From: Betaproteobacteria bacterium
GTDB taxonomy: Bacteria; Pseudomonadota; Gammaproteobacteria; Burkholderiales; SG8-41
Reading direction: 5' to 3'
Assembly: GCA_947486575.1 (NCBI GenBank)
Contig: CANKUB010000035.1
Span: 1 to 38,338, forward strand
DNA: 38,338 nucleotides
Below the pieces are notes generated by a model, which worked only from the letters and a program-made list of their open reading frames with translations, did not search any database and was not told the origin of the DNA. The translations under genes and the position numbers were made by a program. Position 1 is the stretch's first letter; each line of letters starts with the position of its first letter. Shown here one piece after another: positions 7,606-17,483 of this stretch.

Positions 7606-8736
7606 ATGCCTGAATCGATTTCTACCGAGCTGGTTGAATTGCGCAAACGCACCGAACGCTTCGCGAGCGACGTGTTAATACCCAATCAGGCTGCGCTGGC
7701 TGCGGGCCGCGCAGATAGTGCCTCTGTCCGCAGCAGTGTGACGCGTGCCGCGCGTGAGGCGGGATTTTTCGCGATGACGCAGCCGCGCTCATTCGGTGGC
7801 AGCGAAGCAGGGCTGCTGGCCACAACCGTCGTACGCGATACTCTCGCCAGCTATAACACCGGGCTGGACGATGACGTGTTCGGCCACGGTCCCGGCGTGC
7901 TGGCAGGGTGCGCAGAACCCTTGCAATCACTTTACCTGCAACCCCTGCTGAATGGCGCAAAGCGTGCAGGCTTCGCCTTTACCGAACCCGATGATGCAGC
8001 CCACTACACGCGGGCTGTGCCGGGCGCCGATGGCGGTTTCGTGGTATCCGGACGCAAGTCGTATGTCACGCGTGGCGGGGACGCGGATTTTCTCAATACC
8101 TTGGTTGAGGTAGAAGGGCAGGGCCGCGCGCTGCTGGTTATGGATGTGAATGCGCCTGGCGTGACGATTGAACAGCGTTTCGAATCGCTTGATGGCAGTC
8201 ATCACGCGGCATTTCGCTTCGACGCAGTGCGCGTGCCTGCAGACCGGCTGATCGGCCGTCCCGGCGAGGGATTGCCGCGCGCGCTGCGACAGATCGGTGA
8301 CACGCGTCTGGCGATTGCTGCTGAAGCCGTTGGCCTTGCGCGCTGGGCCATCAACTTTACCCGCGCCCATCTGCAGGCGCCGCATCACTCGGGCGAACCT
8401 TTGGGCGCGCGGGAAGGCGTGCGCCTGCGCTACGCCGATTTGCGCATACGCACGTTTGCTGCGCGCAGCATGGTGTATCGAACCGCCCGGCTAGGCGAGG
8501 CTGGCGCCAATATTGTGAACGAGGGGATAGCGTGCAAGGTGTATGCAACAGAAACCGTCGGAGAGGTTGTTGATACGGCCATTCAACTGGTTGGCGGGAA
8601 AGCGCTCACGGTGGGTCACCCGCTCGAACGACTGTACCGGGAAGTGCGCGCGCTGCGCATCGCCGAAGGCGCGAGTGACGTGCTGCGCCTTAATCTGGCG
8701 CGGGGCAGTCTTGATCTGGATAAGGGCGTGTTGTGA
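7606..8736 (+). CDS. Acyl-CoA dehydrogenase family protein
   Basis: An FAD flavoprotein of 376 residues with the usual three-part fold: a helical N-terminal domain, a middle beta-domain (AGFAFTEPDDAAHYTRAV, then SGRKSYVTRGGDADFLNT), and a C-terminal helical domain ending in REVRALRIAEGASDVLRLNLARG. The glutamate in AEGASD occupies the position of the catalytic base of medium-chain-type enzymes. It would introduce an alpha,beta double bond into an acyl-CoA. FTEPDDA replaces the common LTEPxAGSD, so the substrate may be unusual. The next gene, a rhodanese, follows after 120 bases on the same strand. It is divergent from Bug copy 1. Confidence 0.9.
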   Translation: MPESISTELVELRKRTERFASDVLIPNQAALAAGRADSASVRSSVTRAAREAGFFAMTQPRSFGGSEAGLLATTVVRDTLASYNTGLDDDVFGHGPGVLAGCAEPLQSLYLQPLLNGAKRAGFAFTEPDDAAHYTRAVPGADGGFVVSGRKSYVTRGGDADFLNTLVEVEGQGRALLVMDVNAPGVTIEQRFESLDGSHHAAFRFDAVRVPADRLIGRPGEGLPRALRQIGDTRLAIAAEAVGLARWAINFTRAHLQAPHHSGEPLGAREGVRLRYADLRIRTFAARSMVYRTARLGEAGANIVNEGIACKVYATETVGEVVDTAIQLVGGKALTVGHPLERLYREVRALRIAEGASDVLRLNLARGSLDLDKGVL

Positions 8737-8856
8737 TGTTGACCGGTTGCTGCGGGAATTGTAAAACGCGTGTAGCCATGAGTCATGGGCGGGGCGTTAA
8801 AATGATCTTTCAGAAAACACGACTTTCTTAAATCGGAATGCGGGAGACAAATTGCC

Positions 8857-10458
8857 ATGAGTGACGCTATTCGTATGATCGATGCGGCTGCATTGAAAGC
8901 AGCGCTACATGACGGTAAAGAGATCGCGTTGCTGGATGCGCGTGAAGAGGTGCCGTACTCATGCCGGCATTTGTTGATGGCCGCGTGTATGCCACTCAGT
9001 CGGCTGGAATTACTGGTTGATGGCTGTGTGCCCCGCCGCTCAGCGCGCGTCGTTTGGTGTGATGACGGTGAAGGGCTGGCGCAGCGCGCCGCCGTGCGGA
9101 TGACTGCTCTGGGCTACACCGATGTATCGGTATTGTCCGGCGGCATTGCCGCCTGGGAAGCTGCTGGCTATCGCATCTACAGCGGGGTGCACGTGCCGAG
9201 CAAGGCATTTGCCGAGGTTGTGGAACATGCTGTGGGCACGCCATGGATAACCGTAGAGCAACTCAAGGAATGGATTGATTCAAATACAGACATGGTGCTG
9301 CTGGATAGCCGCTCCTACGAAGAATTTCATGGCAACAGTATTCCAACGGCGATCAGCGTTCCGGGTGCCGAACTCACTTACCGATTTGCCGATCTGGTGC
9401 CTTCGCCTGCCACAACCGTGGTGGTCAATTGCGGTGGTCGTACGCGCAGCATCATCGGTGCGCAGTCGTTGATCAACGCCGGTGTGCCCAACAAGGTTGT
9501 GTCTTTAAAAAATGGCACTCAGGCATGGCATTTATCCGGTTTTCAGGTGTTAAAAGGTTCTACGTCCCGGTTCCCAGCGGTATCGGATAAGGGGTCTCAG
9601 GCGTCGCGTAAAGCGGCGCAACGTGTCGCTGAAAAATTTTCCATTTCGCAAGTCCATATGGAGACTCTGGCGCAGTGGCAGACTGAGTCTGATGCGCGCA
9701 CGCTCTATGTATTTGATGTTCGTGACCCGGCGGAATATGCGGCGGGCCATGTTCCAGGCATGAAGAATGTGCCGGGCGGTCAACTCGTGCAGGAAACCGA
9801 CCGGCACGCAGCCGTCTGGGGTGCGCGGGTTGTGTTAGTGGATGATGATGGCGTGCGTGCGGTAATGACCGCGCACTGGATGAAGCAGATGGGCTGGGAC
9901 GTGGCTGCCTTGACGATGGATATCAGCACAAAAGGGCGGCAGAGCGGCCGGTGGGTTCCGCGTGTTTTGGGATTATACGAGAAGAATATTCCAGTTATAG
10001 ATGCGGCGTCACTGCACCAGCGCATGCAAGCGGGCAAGGTGAGCGTGGTTGATGTGGACTGGAGCCGAGACTATATCGATGGGCACATTCCGGGTGCCTG
10101 GTACGGGCTTCGCGCCCGGCTCGCCGAGGTTATTTCAAGATTGCCAGACAATGATGCGGTTGTGTTTACCTCGTCTGATGGCAGCCTGGCGCGGCTGGCG
10201 GCTGCGGAACTGAATAGTGCGGGGACGCGTCAGGCATTTGCCCTGGAAGGTGGAACCGCGTCGTGGCTTAAGGCGGGGCACCCATTGGAGCAGGGGCCAA
10301 CGCGCATGGCGACAGCGCCTGACGATATACGCCTTAAAGCAAGAGAGCAGAGCGAGAACGTGGAAGCGGCGATGCAAGAGTATCTGTCGTGGGAAATTAA
10401 TCTGGTGAATCAGATGGCGACGGATGACGACCAGCGATTTCAGATTGTTGCCGCTTAG
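8857..10458 (+). CDS. Four-domain rhodanese-like sulfurtransferase
   Basis: A 533-residue cytosolic protein with four tandem rhodanese modules. Domain 1 (about 8-108) has C68 in VVWCDDGEGLA. Domain 2 (about 132-230) has C192 in VVNCGGRTRS, the best active-site loop. Domain 3 (about 265-365) has Asp329 where the cysteine belongs (VVLVDDDGVRA). Domain 4 (about 378-478) has Thr438 there (VVFTSSDGSLA). So two modules look catalytic and two look structural or regulatory. Rhodaneses move sulfane sulfur through a persulfide on the active cysteine. The C-terminal 55 residues are a charged helix. The ribosome binding site GGGAG is good. The acceptor is unknown. Confidence 0.92.
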   Translation: MSDAIRMIDAAALKAALHDGKEIALLDAREEVPYSCRHLLMAACMPLSRLELLVDGCVPRRSARVVWCDDGEGLAQRAAVRMTALGYTDVSVLSGGIAAWEAAGYRIYSGVHVPSKAFAEVVEHAVGTPWITVEQLKEWIDSNTDMVLLDSRSYEEFHGNSIPTAISVPGAELTYRFADLVPSPATTVVVNCGGRTRSIIGAQSLINAGVPNKVVSLKNGTQAWHLSGFQVLKGSTSRFPAVSDKGSQASRKAAQRVAEKFSISQVHMETLAQWQTESDARTLYVFDVRDPAEYAAGHVPGMKNVPGGQLVQETDRHAAVWGARVVLVDDDGVRAVMTAHWMKQMGWDVAALTMDISTKGRQSGRWVPRVLGLYEKNIPVIDAASLHQRMQAGKVSVVDVDWSRDYIDGHIPGAWYGLRARLAEVISRLPDNDAVVFTSSDGSLARLAAAELNSAGTRQAFALEGGTASWLKAGHPLEQGPTRMATAPDDIRLKAREQSENVEAAMQEYLSWEINLVNQMATDDDQRFQIVAA

Positions 10459-10503
10459 CGATTAGCCAACTCTTAATTCGCAATTCGAAAATACGATTGA
10501 ACA

Positions 10504-10527
10504 AGGGGGCTGGCACATCCGCCCCCT
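10504..10527. terminator. Stem-loop between convergent rhodanese and phaB genes
   Basis: A perfect 7-bp stem AGGGGGC/GCCCCCT encloses a 10-base loop, midway between two convergent genes. The T-tract is weak on both sides (TTGTT after the stem on the minus strand), so it may be an inefficient or Rho-assisted bidirectional terminator. Confidence 0.5.
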
Positions 10528-10534
10528 GCAACGA

Positions 10535-11278
10535 TTACTGCATATGTTGCCCGCCGTTAATCGCAATATTCGCACCGGTCACAAACGCCGCTTCTTCTGA
10601 GCACAGGTAAGCCACCAGGCCCGCGACTTCTTCGGGTTTGCCTAAACGGCCCAGCGGAATCTGCGGAATAATTTTGCTGTCGAGTACTTCTTTTGGAATC
10701 GCCATTACCATTTTGGTGCCGATATAGCCGGGCGAAATGGTATTTACGGTGACGCCTTTGCGCGCATATTCGAGCGCGGCAGCTTTAGTGAAACCGTGCA
10801 TGCCGGCTTTGGCTGCTGAATAATTTGTCTGGCCGAACGCGCCTTTTTGTCCGTTGACGGACGACACATTGATCACGCGTCCCCAACCACGCTCGGCCAT
10901 GCTGTCGATCACCGGTTTGGTCATGTTGAATACCGAATCGAGGTTGGTGTGCATGACCGCATCCCACGACTCTTTATCCATTTTGCGAAAGGTCGTGTCG
11001 CGCGTGATGCCGGCGTTGTTGACCAGCACGTCAATCGGCCCGCATTCAGATTGAATTTTAGCGACACCGGCCTGGCAAGATGCAAAATCCGCGACATCGA
11101 TTTCATAGGCTTTGAAATCCATGCCTTGCTTTTTCATGTCCTCAAGCCAGGCGACGCGCTTGGTGTTGCCTGGCGAGCAAGTGGTGAGTACTTTATATCC
11201 CATGCGTGCAAGCTTGATGCAGATTGCTTCGCCCAGACCGCCCATGCCGCCAGTTACGATTGCCATGCGTTGTGTCAT
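10535..11278 (-). CDS. phaB: Acetoacetyl-CoA reductase (NADPH-dependent), PHB synthesis
   Basis: A short-chain dehydrogenase of 247 residues, one longer than the Cupriavidus enzyme, which it closely resembles (ITRDTTFRKM, GWGRVINVSSVNGQKGAFGQ). The nucleotide motif GGMGGLG is at 10-16. The catalytic residues S140, Y153 and K157 (YSAAK) are all present. It reduces acetoacetyl-CoA to (R)-3-hydroxybutyryl-CoA for the polymerase encoded just upstream by phaC (order phaC-phaB, 86-base gap). phaA, the thiolase, is missing from the cluster and must be supplied elsewhere. The ribosome binding site GAGGAGA is strong. A copy of the recurring AT-rich motif lies in the phaC-phaB gap. Confidence 0.95.
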   Translation of the reverse strand: MTQRMAIVTGGMGGLGEAICIKLARMGYKVLTTCSPGNTKRVAWLEDMKKQGMDFKAYEIDVADFASCQAGVAKIQSECGPIDVLVNNAGITRDTTFRKMDKESWDAVMHTNLDSVFNMTKPVIDSMAERGWGRVINVSSVNGQKGAFGQTNYSAAKAGMHGFTKAAALEYARKGVTVNTISPGYIGTKMVMAIPKEVLDSKIIPQIPLGRLGKPEEVAGLVAYLCSEEAAFVTGANIAINGGQHMQ

Positions 11279-11333
11279 TGCTGTTCTCCTCAGTAAAAGA
11301 TATCAAAGGGGCTATTAAAGGGGTTGCTAAAAA

Positions 11334-11356
11334 GTTTTTAAAAACAATAAGTTACA
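11334..11356 (-). repeat. AT-rich intergenic motif copy, phaC-phaB gap
   Basis: The minus strand reads TGTAACTTATTGTTTTTAAA, close to the 19-mer TAAGTAATTGTTTTTAAAG at 18122 and 30564. It lies 56-78 bases ahead of the phaB start. Confidence 0.45.
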
Positions 11357-11364
11357 ATATACAT

Positions 11365-13149
11365 TCAGTGGGCGCTTTGGTCATCGACCGGGTCCGCCTT
11401 CGCGCGCACATAGCGCCCCGGTGCAGCTTCAATTTCAGGATAACCCTTGGCACCAAGCGCCACGCGTGCGGGCACTTTCCCGCCGCCATGCGGGGCGACC
11501 CACGCGCTCCAGTGCTTCCACCAGCTGCCGGGAACTGATGTTGCCCCTGCGAGCCAGGTTTCGGCATCGGGACCGATATCGCTGTTGAGCCAATAGTTGC
11601 GGCGATTAGCGGATGCCGGGTTGATGATGCCGGCGATGTGTCCGCTCGCGGAGAGCACAAAGGTTTGATCGCCCTTTAACAACTGCGTGCTGGCGTAAGC
11701 GGTTTTCCACGGTACGATGTGATCTTCGCGCGTGGCGAGCAGATAGGTTGGCAAATCAAGTTTGGTTAAATCGAGCGGCTTACCGCACACGTTGAGTTTG
11801 CCGGGCACGCGTAAACTGTTTTCGAGGTACGTGTGACGCATATACCACGCGTACATCGCGCCGGGCAGATTGGTGCTGTCGCAGTTCCAGTAGAGCAGAT
11901 CAAACGCAGGCGGTGTTTTGCCCTTGAGGTAATTGTTGACGACATAATTCCAGATCAAATCGTTTGGCCGCAGGCTGGCGAATGTCATTGCCAGTTCGCG
12001 TCCGTGCAACACGCCACCATCGGCAAATTCATTTTCGCGTCGCTCGACATAGGCTTCATCGATAAATACCGACAGCTCGCCGGTATCGCAAAAATCAAGC
12101 ATGGTGGCGAGGAAGGTGACGCTCGCCACCGGGCTTTGGCGTTTGGCTTTGAGCACGGCCAGCGCGCTGGCGAGCAAGGTGCCGCCGACGCAAAATGCCA
12201 GCGCATTAATTTTTTTCACGCCGCAAATATTGCGCATGGCTTCGATGGTGGCAATCAGCGCATCCACATAATCATCCCACGTGAGCTTGCCCAACTCAGG
12301 TGGCACGTTGCGCCATGACACCATAAACGCGGTGTGCCCTTGCTCGACGATGTAACGTGCGAGAGAATTTTCTGCCTGCAAATCCAGAATATAATATTTG
12401 TTGATGCACGGCGGCACCATCAGCAGCGGGCGCGAATGCACGGTCTCGGTCAATGGCCGGTACTGAATCAACTGCAAAACATCATTCTCAAAAACCACCG
12501 CGCCGGGCGTGGTGGCGATGTTGATGCCGATCTCAAACGCGCGCTCATCGGTCATCGAGACCATGCCTTTGGGCAGATCGGTACGCAGGTTTTGCAGGCC
12601 CTGCGCGAGGCTGGCGCCTTGCGTTTCCGTGGCGAGTTTGATTGCCTCTGGATTGCTCCACACGTAGTTGGCAGGTGATGCGGCATCTATCCACTGGTGG
12701 ATCAGGAACGCTGCGCGCCTTTTTTCACGTGTCTCCAGATCAACGCCGCTGGCGATGGCATCCATCCACTGCGACGTAATCAGATACGATTGCGACAGCC
12801 AGCGATAATAGGGTTCGTGCCATTCAGCGCTGCGAAAGCGCCGGTCGATTATCGGCGTTGTAGTCAGTGCCGATTCAGGTGAGGTCGCCGATGCTGTAGT
12901 GGCGGTCCACAAGGCCATCTGTTGCTGGTACCACGCGTGCTGCAGTTGCTGCCAGCGTTGCGGGTTGCGCGTGAAATCCTGCGCCAGTTGTTGCAGCACC
13001 GCATTGGCGTCAATTTGACCTGCACCCTGACTGAATGGTTTTGTAGCATTCGCCAGCACATGCTGTTGAATGTCTGCCAGCGCTTCAGCAACAGTTTCGG
13101 CAATTTGACTGGGACGGGTTTGCGATGCGGTGTCGTTGGATTCGGACAT
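11365..13149 (-). CDS. phaC: Class I poly(3-hydroxyalkanoate) polymerase
   Basis: A PHA synthase of 594 residues, matching class I length (about 590). The lipase-like box AFCVGGT places the nucleophile at C320. The rest of the triad is D476 (TREDHIVPW) and H504 (SGHIAGIINP). The N-terminal 100 residues are the variable domain and include an N-terminal helix used for granule association in this class. The enzyme polymerises (R)-3-hydroxyacyl-CoA, mainly C4, on granule surfaces. It is the first gene of a phaC-phaB pair. A GGTGA ribosome binding site and a hairpin at 13186-13208 lie ahead of the start. No phasin or phaR gene is in the window. Confidence 0.96.
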   Translation of the reverse strand: MSESNDTASQTRPSQIAETVAEALADIQQHVLANATKPFSQGAGQIDANAVLQQLAQDFTRNPQRWQQLQHAWYQQQMALWTATTASATSPESALTTTPIIDRRFRSAEWHEPYYRWLSQSYLITSQWMDAIASGVDLETREKRRAAFLIHQWIDAASPANYVWSNPEAIKLATETQGASLAQGLQNLRTDLPKGMVSMTDERAFEIGINIATTPGAVVFENDVLQLIQYRPLTETVHSRPLLMVPPCINKYYILDLQAENSLARYIVEQGHTAFMVSWRNVPPELGKLTWDDYVDALIATIEAMRNICGVKKINALAFCVGGTLLASALAVLKAKRQSPVASVTFLATMLDFCDTGELSVFIDEAYVERRENEFADGGVLHGRELAMTFASLRPNDLIWNYVVNNYLKGKTPPAFDLLYWNCDSTNLPGAMYAWYMRHTYLENSLRVPGKLNVCGKPLDLTKLDLPTYLLATREDHIVPWKTAYASTQLLKGDQTFVLSASGHIAGIINPASANRRNYWLNSDIGPDAETWLAGATSVPGSWWKHWSAWVAPHGGGKVPARVALGAKGYPEIEAAPGRYVRAKADPVDDQSAH

Positions 13150-13185
13150 TGTGCTTCACCAGGTGAGCAACGGTGCGATAGTGCA

Positions 13186-13208
13186 TAAGCCCATTTTACA
13201 TGGGCTTA
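13186..13208 (-). promoter_or_regulatory. Perfect hairpin in the phaC leader
   Basis: The 8-bp perfect stem TAAGCCCA/TGGGCTTA with a 7-base loop lies 37-59 bases upstream of the phaC start and 35 bases beyond the stop of the ZIP transporter gene. There is no T-run, so it is not a standard terminator. It may be an mRNA processing or stability element, or an operator. Confidence 0.4.
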
Positions 13209-13242
13209 CCGGCAAATGTCTTGACTGCAACGCGGCAGCGCC

Positions 13243-14058
13243 TCAGCTGCCACCATGGGCAATCTCGCCCACCAGCCAGATTGTGGCGATGCCCAGCGCA
13301 ATCAATACGACTTGCTGAATAGTCGCGCGAATTTCCGGTCGCCGGTGCAGGCCGGGTATCAGGTCTGCCACAGCCACGTATAGCATGCTGGCAGTGGCAA
13401 GGCTGATCAGCGTGCCGATCCATTGTTCCATGGTTTGCAGTGCGTAGTAACCCAGCAATCCGCCGACGACCATGGCGGCGCTTGACAGAAGATTCAGCGC
13501 AAACGCCTGCTGCCTGCTATATCCCGAGTGCAGCAAAATCAGAAAATCACCCACTTCCTGCGGCACCTCGTGTGCGATGATGGCCAGCGCGGTAACAATG
13601 CCGAGTTGCGTGTCGGCCAAAAATGCCGCTGCGATCAACACGCCATCGACAAAATTGTGAAAAGTATCGCCGATCAGAATCATCATGCCGCTGCGCCCAT
13701 TGTCGTGTGCGTGACCGTGATGGGGTACCGGCGCTTGCAGCGGTGCGGCGGGTAAATGAGGATCGTGCGCTTCGCATTCCTCAATATGGCAGTGCCGCCA
13801 CAGCACAAGTTTTTCGAGTATGAAAAACAGCAGCAAGCCGCCGAGAATGGTGGCCGCAGTCGTTTGAAGGTTGTCTGACCGGTTAAACGCGTGCGGCAGT
13901 AACTCGATAAACACGGCGCCGAGCAGCGCGCCTACCGCATAGCTGATCAAAATGGGCACGTGCGCCGCGCTGGCTCGTGATGCGATCAGCCACGCGCCGA
14001 GCACAGAAACAATACCGCCTGCGACGGTTGCTGTCAGTATCCAGGTTAAGGTGGTCAT
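13243..14058 (-). CDS. ZIP family metal transporter
   Basis: An inner-membrane protein of 271 residues with about eight hydrophobic helices. The metal-binding signatures of the family are GDTFHNFVDG in helix IV and AHEVPQEVGDF in helix V. A His-rich cytosolic loop (CHIEECEAHD, then VPHHGHAHD) precedes helix IV, as in zinc and divalent-cation importers. Transport of Zn or Fe/Mn into the cytoplasm is expected, but selectivity cannot be read. The frame can be extended upstream to ATG 14079 (MLAEASI). ATG 14058 (MTTLTWIL) fits the usual start of the family just before helix I; neither has a clear ribosome binding site. The 166-187 bases up to dnaJ hold nothing recognisable. Confidence 0.88.
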   Translation of the reverse strand: MTTLTWILTATVAGGIVSVLGAWLIASRASAAHVPILISYAVGALLGAVFIELLPHAFNRSDNLQTTAATILGGLLLFFILEKLVLWRHCHIEECEAHDPHLPAAPLQAPVPHHGHAHDNGRSGMMILIGDTFHNFVDGVLIAAAFLADTQLGIVTALAIIAHEVPQEVGDFLILLHSGYSRQQAFALNLLSSAAMVVGGLLGYYALQTMEQWIGTLISLATASMLYVAVADLIPGLHRRPEIRATIQQVVLIALGIATIWLVGEIAHGGS

Positions 14059-14245
14059 GATGGATGCTTCAGCCAGCATGAATTACCCGCTGGTGATTGA
14101 ATGGCTGCTGTAGAGAGGAGGGCGGAGTATACGTCAATCCACGGCGTCAATAGGATTGCAAAGGCTGAACAACGTGCCACATCAAGCGTCAGGCACCCGT
14201 AGTATCAGGTGCACGACGCTTCAGTTCACAGACAATCGCTGGCGG

Positions 14246-15364
14246 TCACGTGCCAAAGAAGGCCTTGACTTTGTCCATCCAGCCTTTGGCGCGCGGGTTG
14301 TGCTCGCCAGCGCTGCGTTTGTCGATTGAATCCAGCTCCAGCAGCAACTCGCGCTGGCGTGCCGTCAGATTCACTGGTGTTTCGACAACCACGTGACACA
14401 TCAGATCGCCATGAGTACTGGAGCGCACGCCTTTTATGCCCTTGCCACGCAGACGGAATGTCTTGCCGGATTGCGTTTCAGAAGGAATTTTGATTTTGGC
14501 GTAGCCGTCCAGCGTCGGTATTTCGATATCGCCACCCAGCGCGGCAGTGGTAAAACTGACCGGCATTTCGCAGTGCAGATCATTCTGTTCACGTTGAAAA
14601 ACGGTGTGCGGTTTGATGTGAATTACCACATACAAATCACCCGATGGGCCACCGTTGGAGCCTGCTTCGCCTTCGCCTGAAAGTCGGATACGGTCGCCTT
14701 CATCGACACCGGCCGGTATTTTGACGGCCAGTGTTTTGTGCTGCTTGATCTTGCCGCTGCCCGTGCACGCGCTGCAGGGACTGGCGATTGTTTTGCCCGA
14801 ACCATGGCACTTGGGACAAGTTTGTTGAATGGAAAAAAAGCCCTGCTGTATGCGTACTTGCCCCTGGCCTTTGCAGGTGGCGCAGGTAACGGGGTGTGTG
14901 CCAGCTTTGGCGCCAGAACCCTTGCAGAAATTACATTCTTCGAGTGCGGGAATGCGGATGCGCGTTTCAGTGCCACGCGCGGCTTCTTCGAGCGAGACCT
15001 CGAGGTTGTAACGTAAATCAGCGCCGCGGTAGACGCTGGATCGCTGCCGCCCACCACCAAAAATATCGCCGAAAATATCGCCAAAGGCATCGGAGAAGTT
15101 GCCGTAACCCGCCCCGGCACCCGCAGCAGCCGATGCATCAACGCCTGCGTGACCATACTGATCATAGGCCGCGCGCTTGTTCGCATCGGACAGTATTTCG
15201 TAGGCTTCTTTGGCTTCCTTGAAATGGTCTTCAGCCTTGGGATTATCCGGGTTGCGATCCGGATGCCATTTCATCGCGAGCTTGCGATACGATTTTTTTA
15301 AATCGTCTTCAGACGCATCGCGATTGACGCTGAGTACTTCGTAATAATCTTTTTTTTGAGCCAT
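14246..15364 (-). CDS. dnaJ: Chaperone protein DnaJ (Hsp40)
   Basis: A type I J-protein of 372 residues. The J domain (1-70) has the HPD motif at 34-36. A Gly/Phe-rich linker follows ([19 protein letters not shown]). The zinc domain has all four CxxCxGxG repeats ([32 protein letters not shown]), and the C-terminal substrate-binding domains follow. It stimulates DnaK ATPase and delivers unfolded clients. It is the third gene of the grpE-dnaK-dnaJ unit, 97 bases after dnaK, where a hairpin sits. No ribosome binding site is evident before the ATG, so coupling or leader structure may matter. Confidence 0.98.
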   Translation of the reverse strand: MAQKKDYYEVLSVNRDASEDDLKKSYRKLAMKWHPDRNPDNPKAEDHFKEAKEAYEILSDANKRAAYDQYGHAGVDASAAAGAGAGYGNFSDAFGDIFGDIFGGGRQRSSVYRGADLRYNLEVSLEEAARGTETRIRIPALEECNFCKGSGAKAGTHPVTCATCKGQGQVRIQQGFFSIQQTCPKCHGSGKTIASPCSACTGSGKIKQHKTLAVKIPAGVDEGDRIRLSGEGEAGSNGGPSGDLYVVIHIKPHTVFQREQNDLHCEMPVSFTTAALGGDIEIPTLDGYAKIKIPSETQSGKTFRLRGKGIKGVRSSTHGDLMCHVVVETPVNLTARQRELLLELDSIDKRSAGEHNPRAKGWMDKVKAFFGT

Positions 15365-15411
15365 GGTTTTCTGTCAGGCGTGAGGAGATTGGCGCGAGAT
15401 GAAATGCGAAC

Positions 15412-15439
15412 GGGGTGAAGAACTTTCGCTCCTCACCCC
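15412..15439 (-). promoter_or_regulatory. Hairpin in the dnaK-dnaJ gap
   Basis: The stem GGGGTGA/TCACCCC (7 bp) with a 14-base loop lies between dnaK and dnaJ. It has no T-run. A structure here could act as an attenuator or mRNA processing site that lowers dnaJ output relative to dnaK, as known in other dnaKJ operons; this role is inferred. Confidence 0.4.
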
Positions 15440-15461
15440 ACGCAACGTGCGATTCACACCG

Positions 15462-17420
15462 TTATTTTTTGTCTTTTACCTCGGTAAACTCAGCGTCGAC
15501 CACATTGCCGTCATCCTTTTTGCCGGCTTCTGCTTTTGCGTCACCCGCCGCTGCGCCTGCGCCTGCGCCGGCTGCGCCAGCAGACGACTGCTGCTTGGCC
15601 TGTTCTTGCGCGTACATTTTTTCGGCCAGTTTTTGCGATGCTTCAGTCAGTGTTTTGGATTTTGCCTCAATGGTGTCTTTGTCCGCTGTCTTCAATGCCT
15701 CTGCGGCATCTTTCAAGGCGGTCTCGATTGCGGACTTTTCATCCACCGACAATTGCTCGCCGTGATCTTTCATCATCTTCTGCACGGAGTGTATGAGCGC
15801 ATCGCACTGGTTGTGTGCGTTGACCAGTTCCAGTGCCTTTTTGTCTTCTTCGGCATGAGCCTCGGCATCTTTCACCATGCGTTGAATTTCTTCTTCGCTC
15901 AAGCCGGAACTGGCCTGAATCTTGATTTTGTTCTCTTTGCCAGTGGCTTTGTCTTTGGCCGACACATGCAGAATACCGTTGGCGTCGATGTCAAACGTGA
16001 CTTCAATCTGTGGCATGCCGCGCGCTGAAGGCGGAATGTCGGTCAGGTTGAACTGCCCCAGCGATTTATTGGCTTTGGCCACATCGCGTTCGCCTTGCAG
16101 CACATGAATGGTCACCGCAGTCTGGTTGTCTTCCGCCGTGGAAAATACCTGATTCGCCTTGGTCGGGATGGTGGTGTTTTTCTGGATCAACTTGGTCATC
16201 ACGCTGCCCAGCGTTTCAATGCCGAGTGACAGCGGCGTCACGTCGAGCAGCAGCACGTCCTTGACGTCGCCTTTTAATACGCCGGCCTGAATGGCTGCAC
16301 CCACTGCAACGGCTTCGTCGGGGTTCACGTCCTTGCGCGGCTCTTTGCCGAAGACTTCTTTAACTTTCTCTTGCACCTTTGGCATGCGTGTCTGGCCGCC
16401 GACGAGAATCACGTCTTCGATGTCGGAAATTTTTACACCAGCGTCTTTGATGGCGATTTCGCAGGGCCGGATGGTCCGCTCGATCAACTCTTCGACCAGC
16501 GCTTCAAATTTGGAGCGGGTAATCTTGATGGCCAGATGCTTGGGCCCGGATTGATCGGCCGTGATATAGGGCAGATTCACCTCGGTTTGCTGGGAGCTGG
16601 ATAATTCGATTTTCGCCTTCTCCGCAGCGTCTTTCAGCCGTTGCAGGGCAAGCATGTCTTTGCGCAGATCGACGCCGGATTCTTTTTTGAATTCATCGCA
16701 CAGGTAATCCATTAGGCGCTGGTCAAAATCTTCGCCGCCGAGAAACGTGTCGCCGTTGGTGGAGAGCACTTCAAACTGGTGCTCGCCATCGACTTCTGCA
16801 ATTTCAATGATCGACACGTCAAAGGTGCCGCCGCCCAGATCGTACACCGCGATTTTGCGATCGCCCTTCTTCTTGTCCATACCAAAGGCAAGCGCGGCCG
16901 CCGTCGGCTCATTGATAATGCGCTTGACTTCAAGTCCGGCGATGCGACCAGCGTCTTTGGTGGCCTGACGCTGTGAGTCGTTAAAATAGGCAGGCACCGT
17001 AATGACGGCTTCGGTGACCGGCTCGCCGAGGTAATCTTCGGCGGTTTTTTTCATCTTGATCAGTACTTGCGCGGACACTTCCTGTGAGGCGATTTTCTTG
17101 CCGCGTACTTCAACCCAGGCGTCGCCGTTTTCAGCCTTGACGATTTTGTAGGGCATCAGGTCGATGTCTTTTTGCACTTCTTTTTCTTCAAAGCGGCGAC
17201 CGATCAGGCGCTTTACCGCGTAGAGCGTGTTCTTGGGGTTGGTGACCGCCTGACGCTTGCCGGGCGCACCGGTGAGAATTTCATCGTCGTCCATGTACGC
17301 CACGATTGACGGCGTGGTGCGCGCGCCTTCGGAATTTTCGATCACCTTGGGCACGCCATTTTCCATGACGGCGACGCAGGAGTTGGTGGTGCCTAAGTCT
17401 ATGCCTATGATTTTGCTCAT
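15462..17420 (-). CDS. dnaK: Chaperone protein DnaK (Hsp70)
   Basis: A 652-residue Hsp70. The ATPase domain carries the phosphate-1 motif [13 protein letters not shown] at the N-terminus, then [25 protein letters not shown] and the [14 protein letters not shown] block. The substrate domain (about 390-510, [19 protein letters not shown]-like) and a helical lid follow. A Gly/Ala-rich linker precedes the conserved end DAEFTEV. The protein is about 14 residues longer than the E. coli form, due mostly to that linker. It binds unfolded proteins with DnaJ and GrpE from the same unit. The ribosome binding site AGGGTAA precedes the ATG, and the gap to grpE is 63 bases. Confidence 0.99.
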   Translation of the reverse strand: MSKIIGIDLGTTNSCVAVMENGVPKVIENSEGARTTPSIVAYMDDDEILTGAPGKRQAVTNPKNTLYAVKRLIGRRFEEKEVQKDIDLMPYKIVKAENGDAWVEVRGKKIASQEVSAQVLIKMKKTAEDYLGEPVTEAVITVPAYFNDSQRQATKDAGRIAGLEVKRIINEPTAAALAFGMDKKKGDRKIAVYDLGGGTFDVSIIEIAEVDGEHQFEVLSTNGDTFLGGEDFDQRLMDYLCDEFKKESGVDLRKDMLALQRLKDAAEKAKIELSSSQQTEVNLPYITADQSGPKHLAIKITRSKFEALVEELIERTIRPCEIAIKDAGVKISDIEDVILVGGQTRMPKVQEKVKEVFGKEPRKDVNPDEAVAVGAAIQAGVLKGDVKDVLLLDVTPLSLGIETLGSVMTKLIQKNTTIPTKANQVFSTAEDNQTAVTIHVLQGERDVAKANKSLGQFNLTDIPPSARGMPQIEVTFDIDANGILHVSAKDKATGKENKIKIQASSGLSEEEIQRMVKDAEAHAEEDKKALELVNAHNQCDALIHSVQKMMKDHGEQLSVDEKSAIETALKDAAEALKTADKDTIEAKSKTLTEASQKLAEKMYAQEQAKQQSSAGAAGAGAGAAAGDAKAEAGKKDDGNVVDAEFTEVKDKK

Positions 17421-17483
17421 TTTATTACCCTAGTATACAAAGTTTCGATGTGTTCTATATGGGGCTGCAGCGGACAGTTTCAA

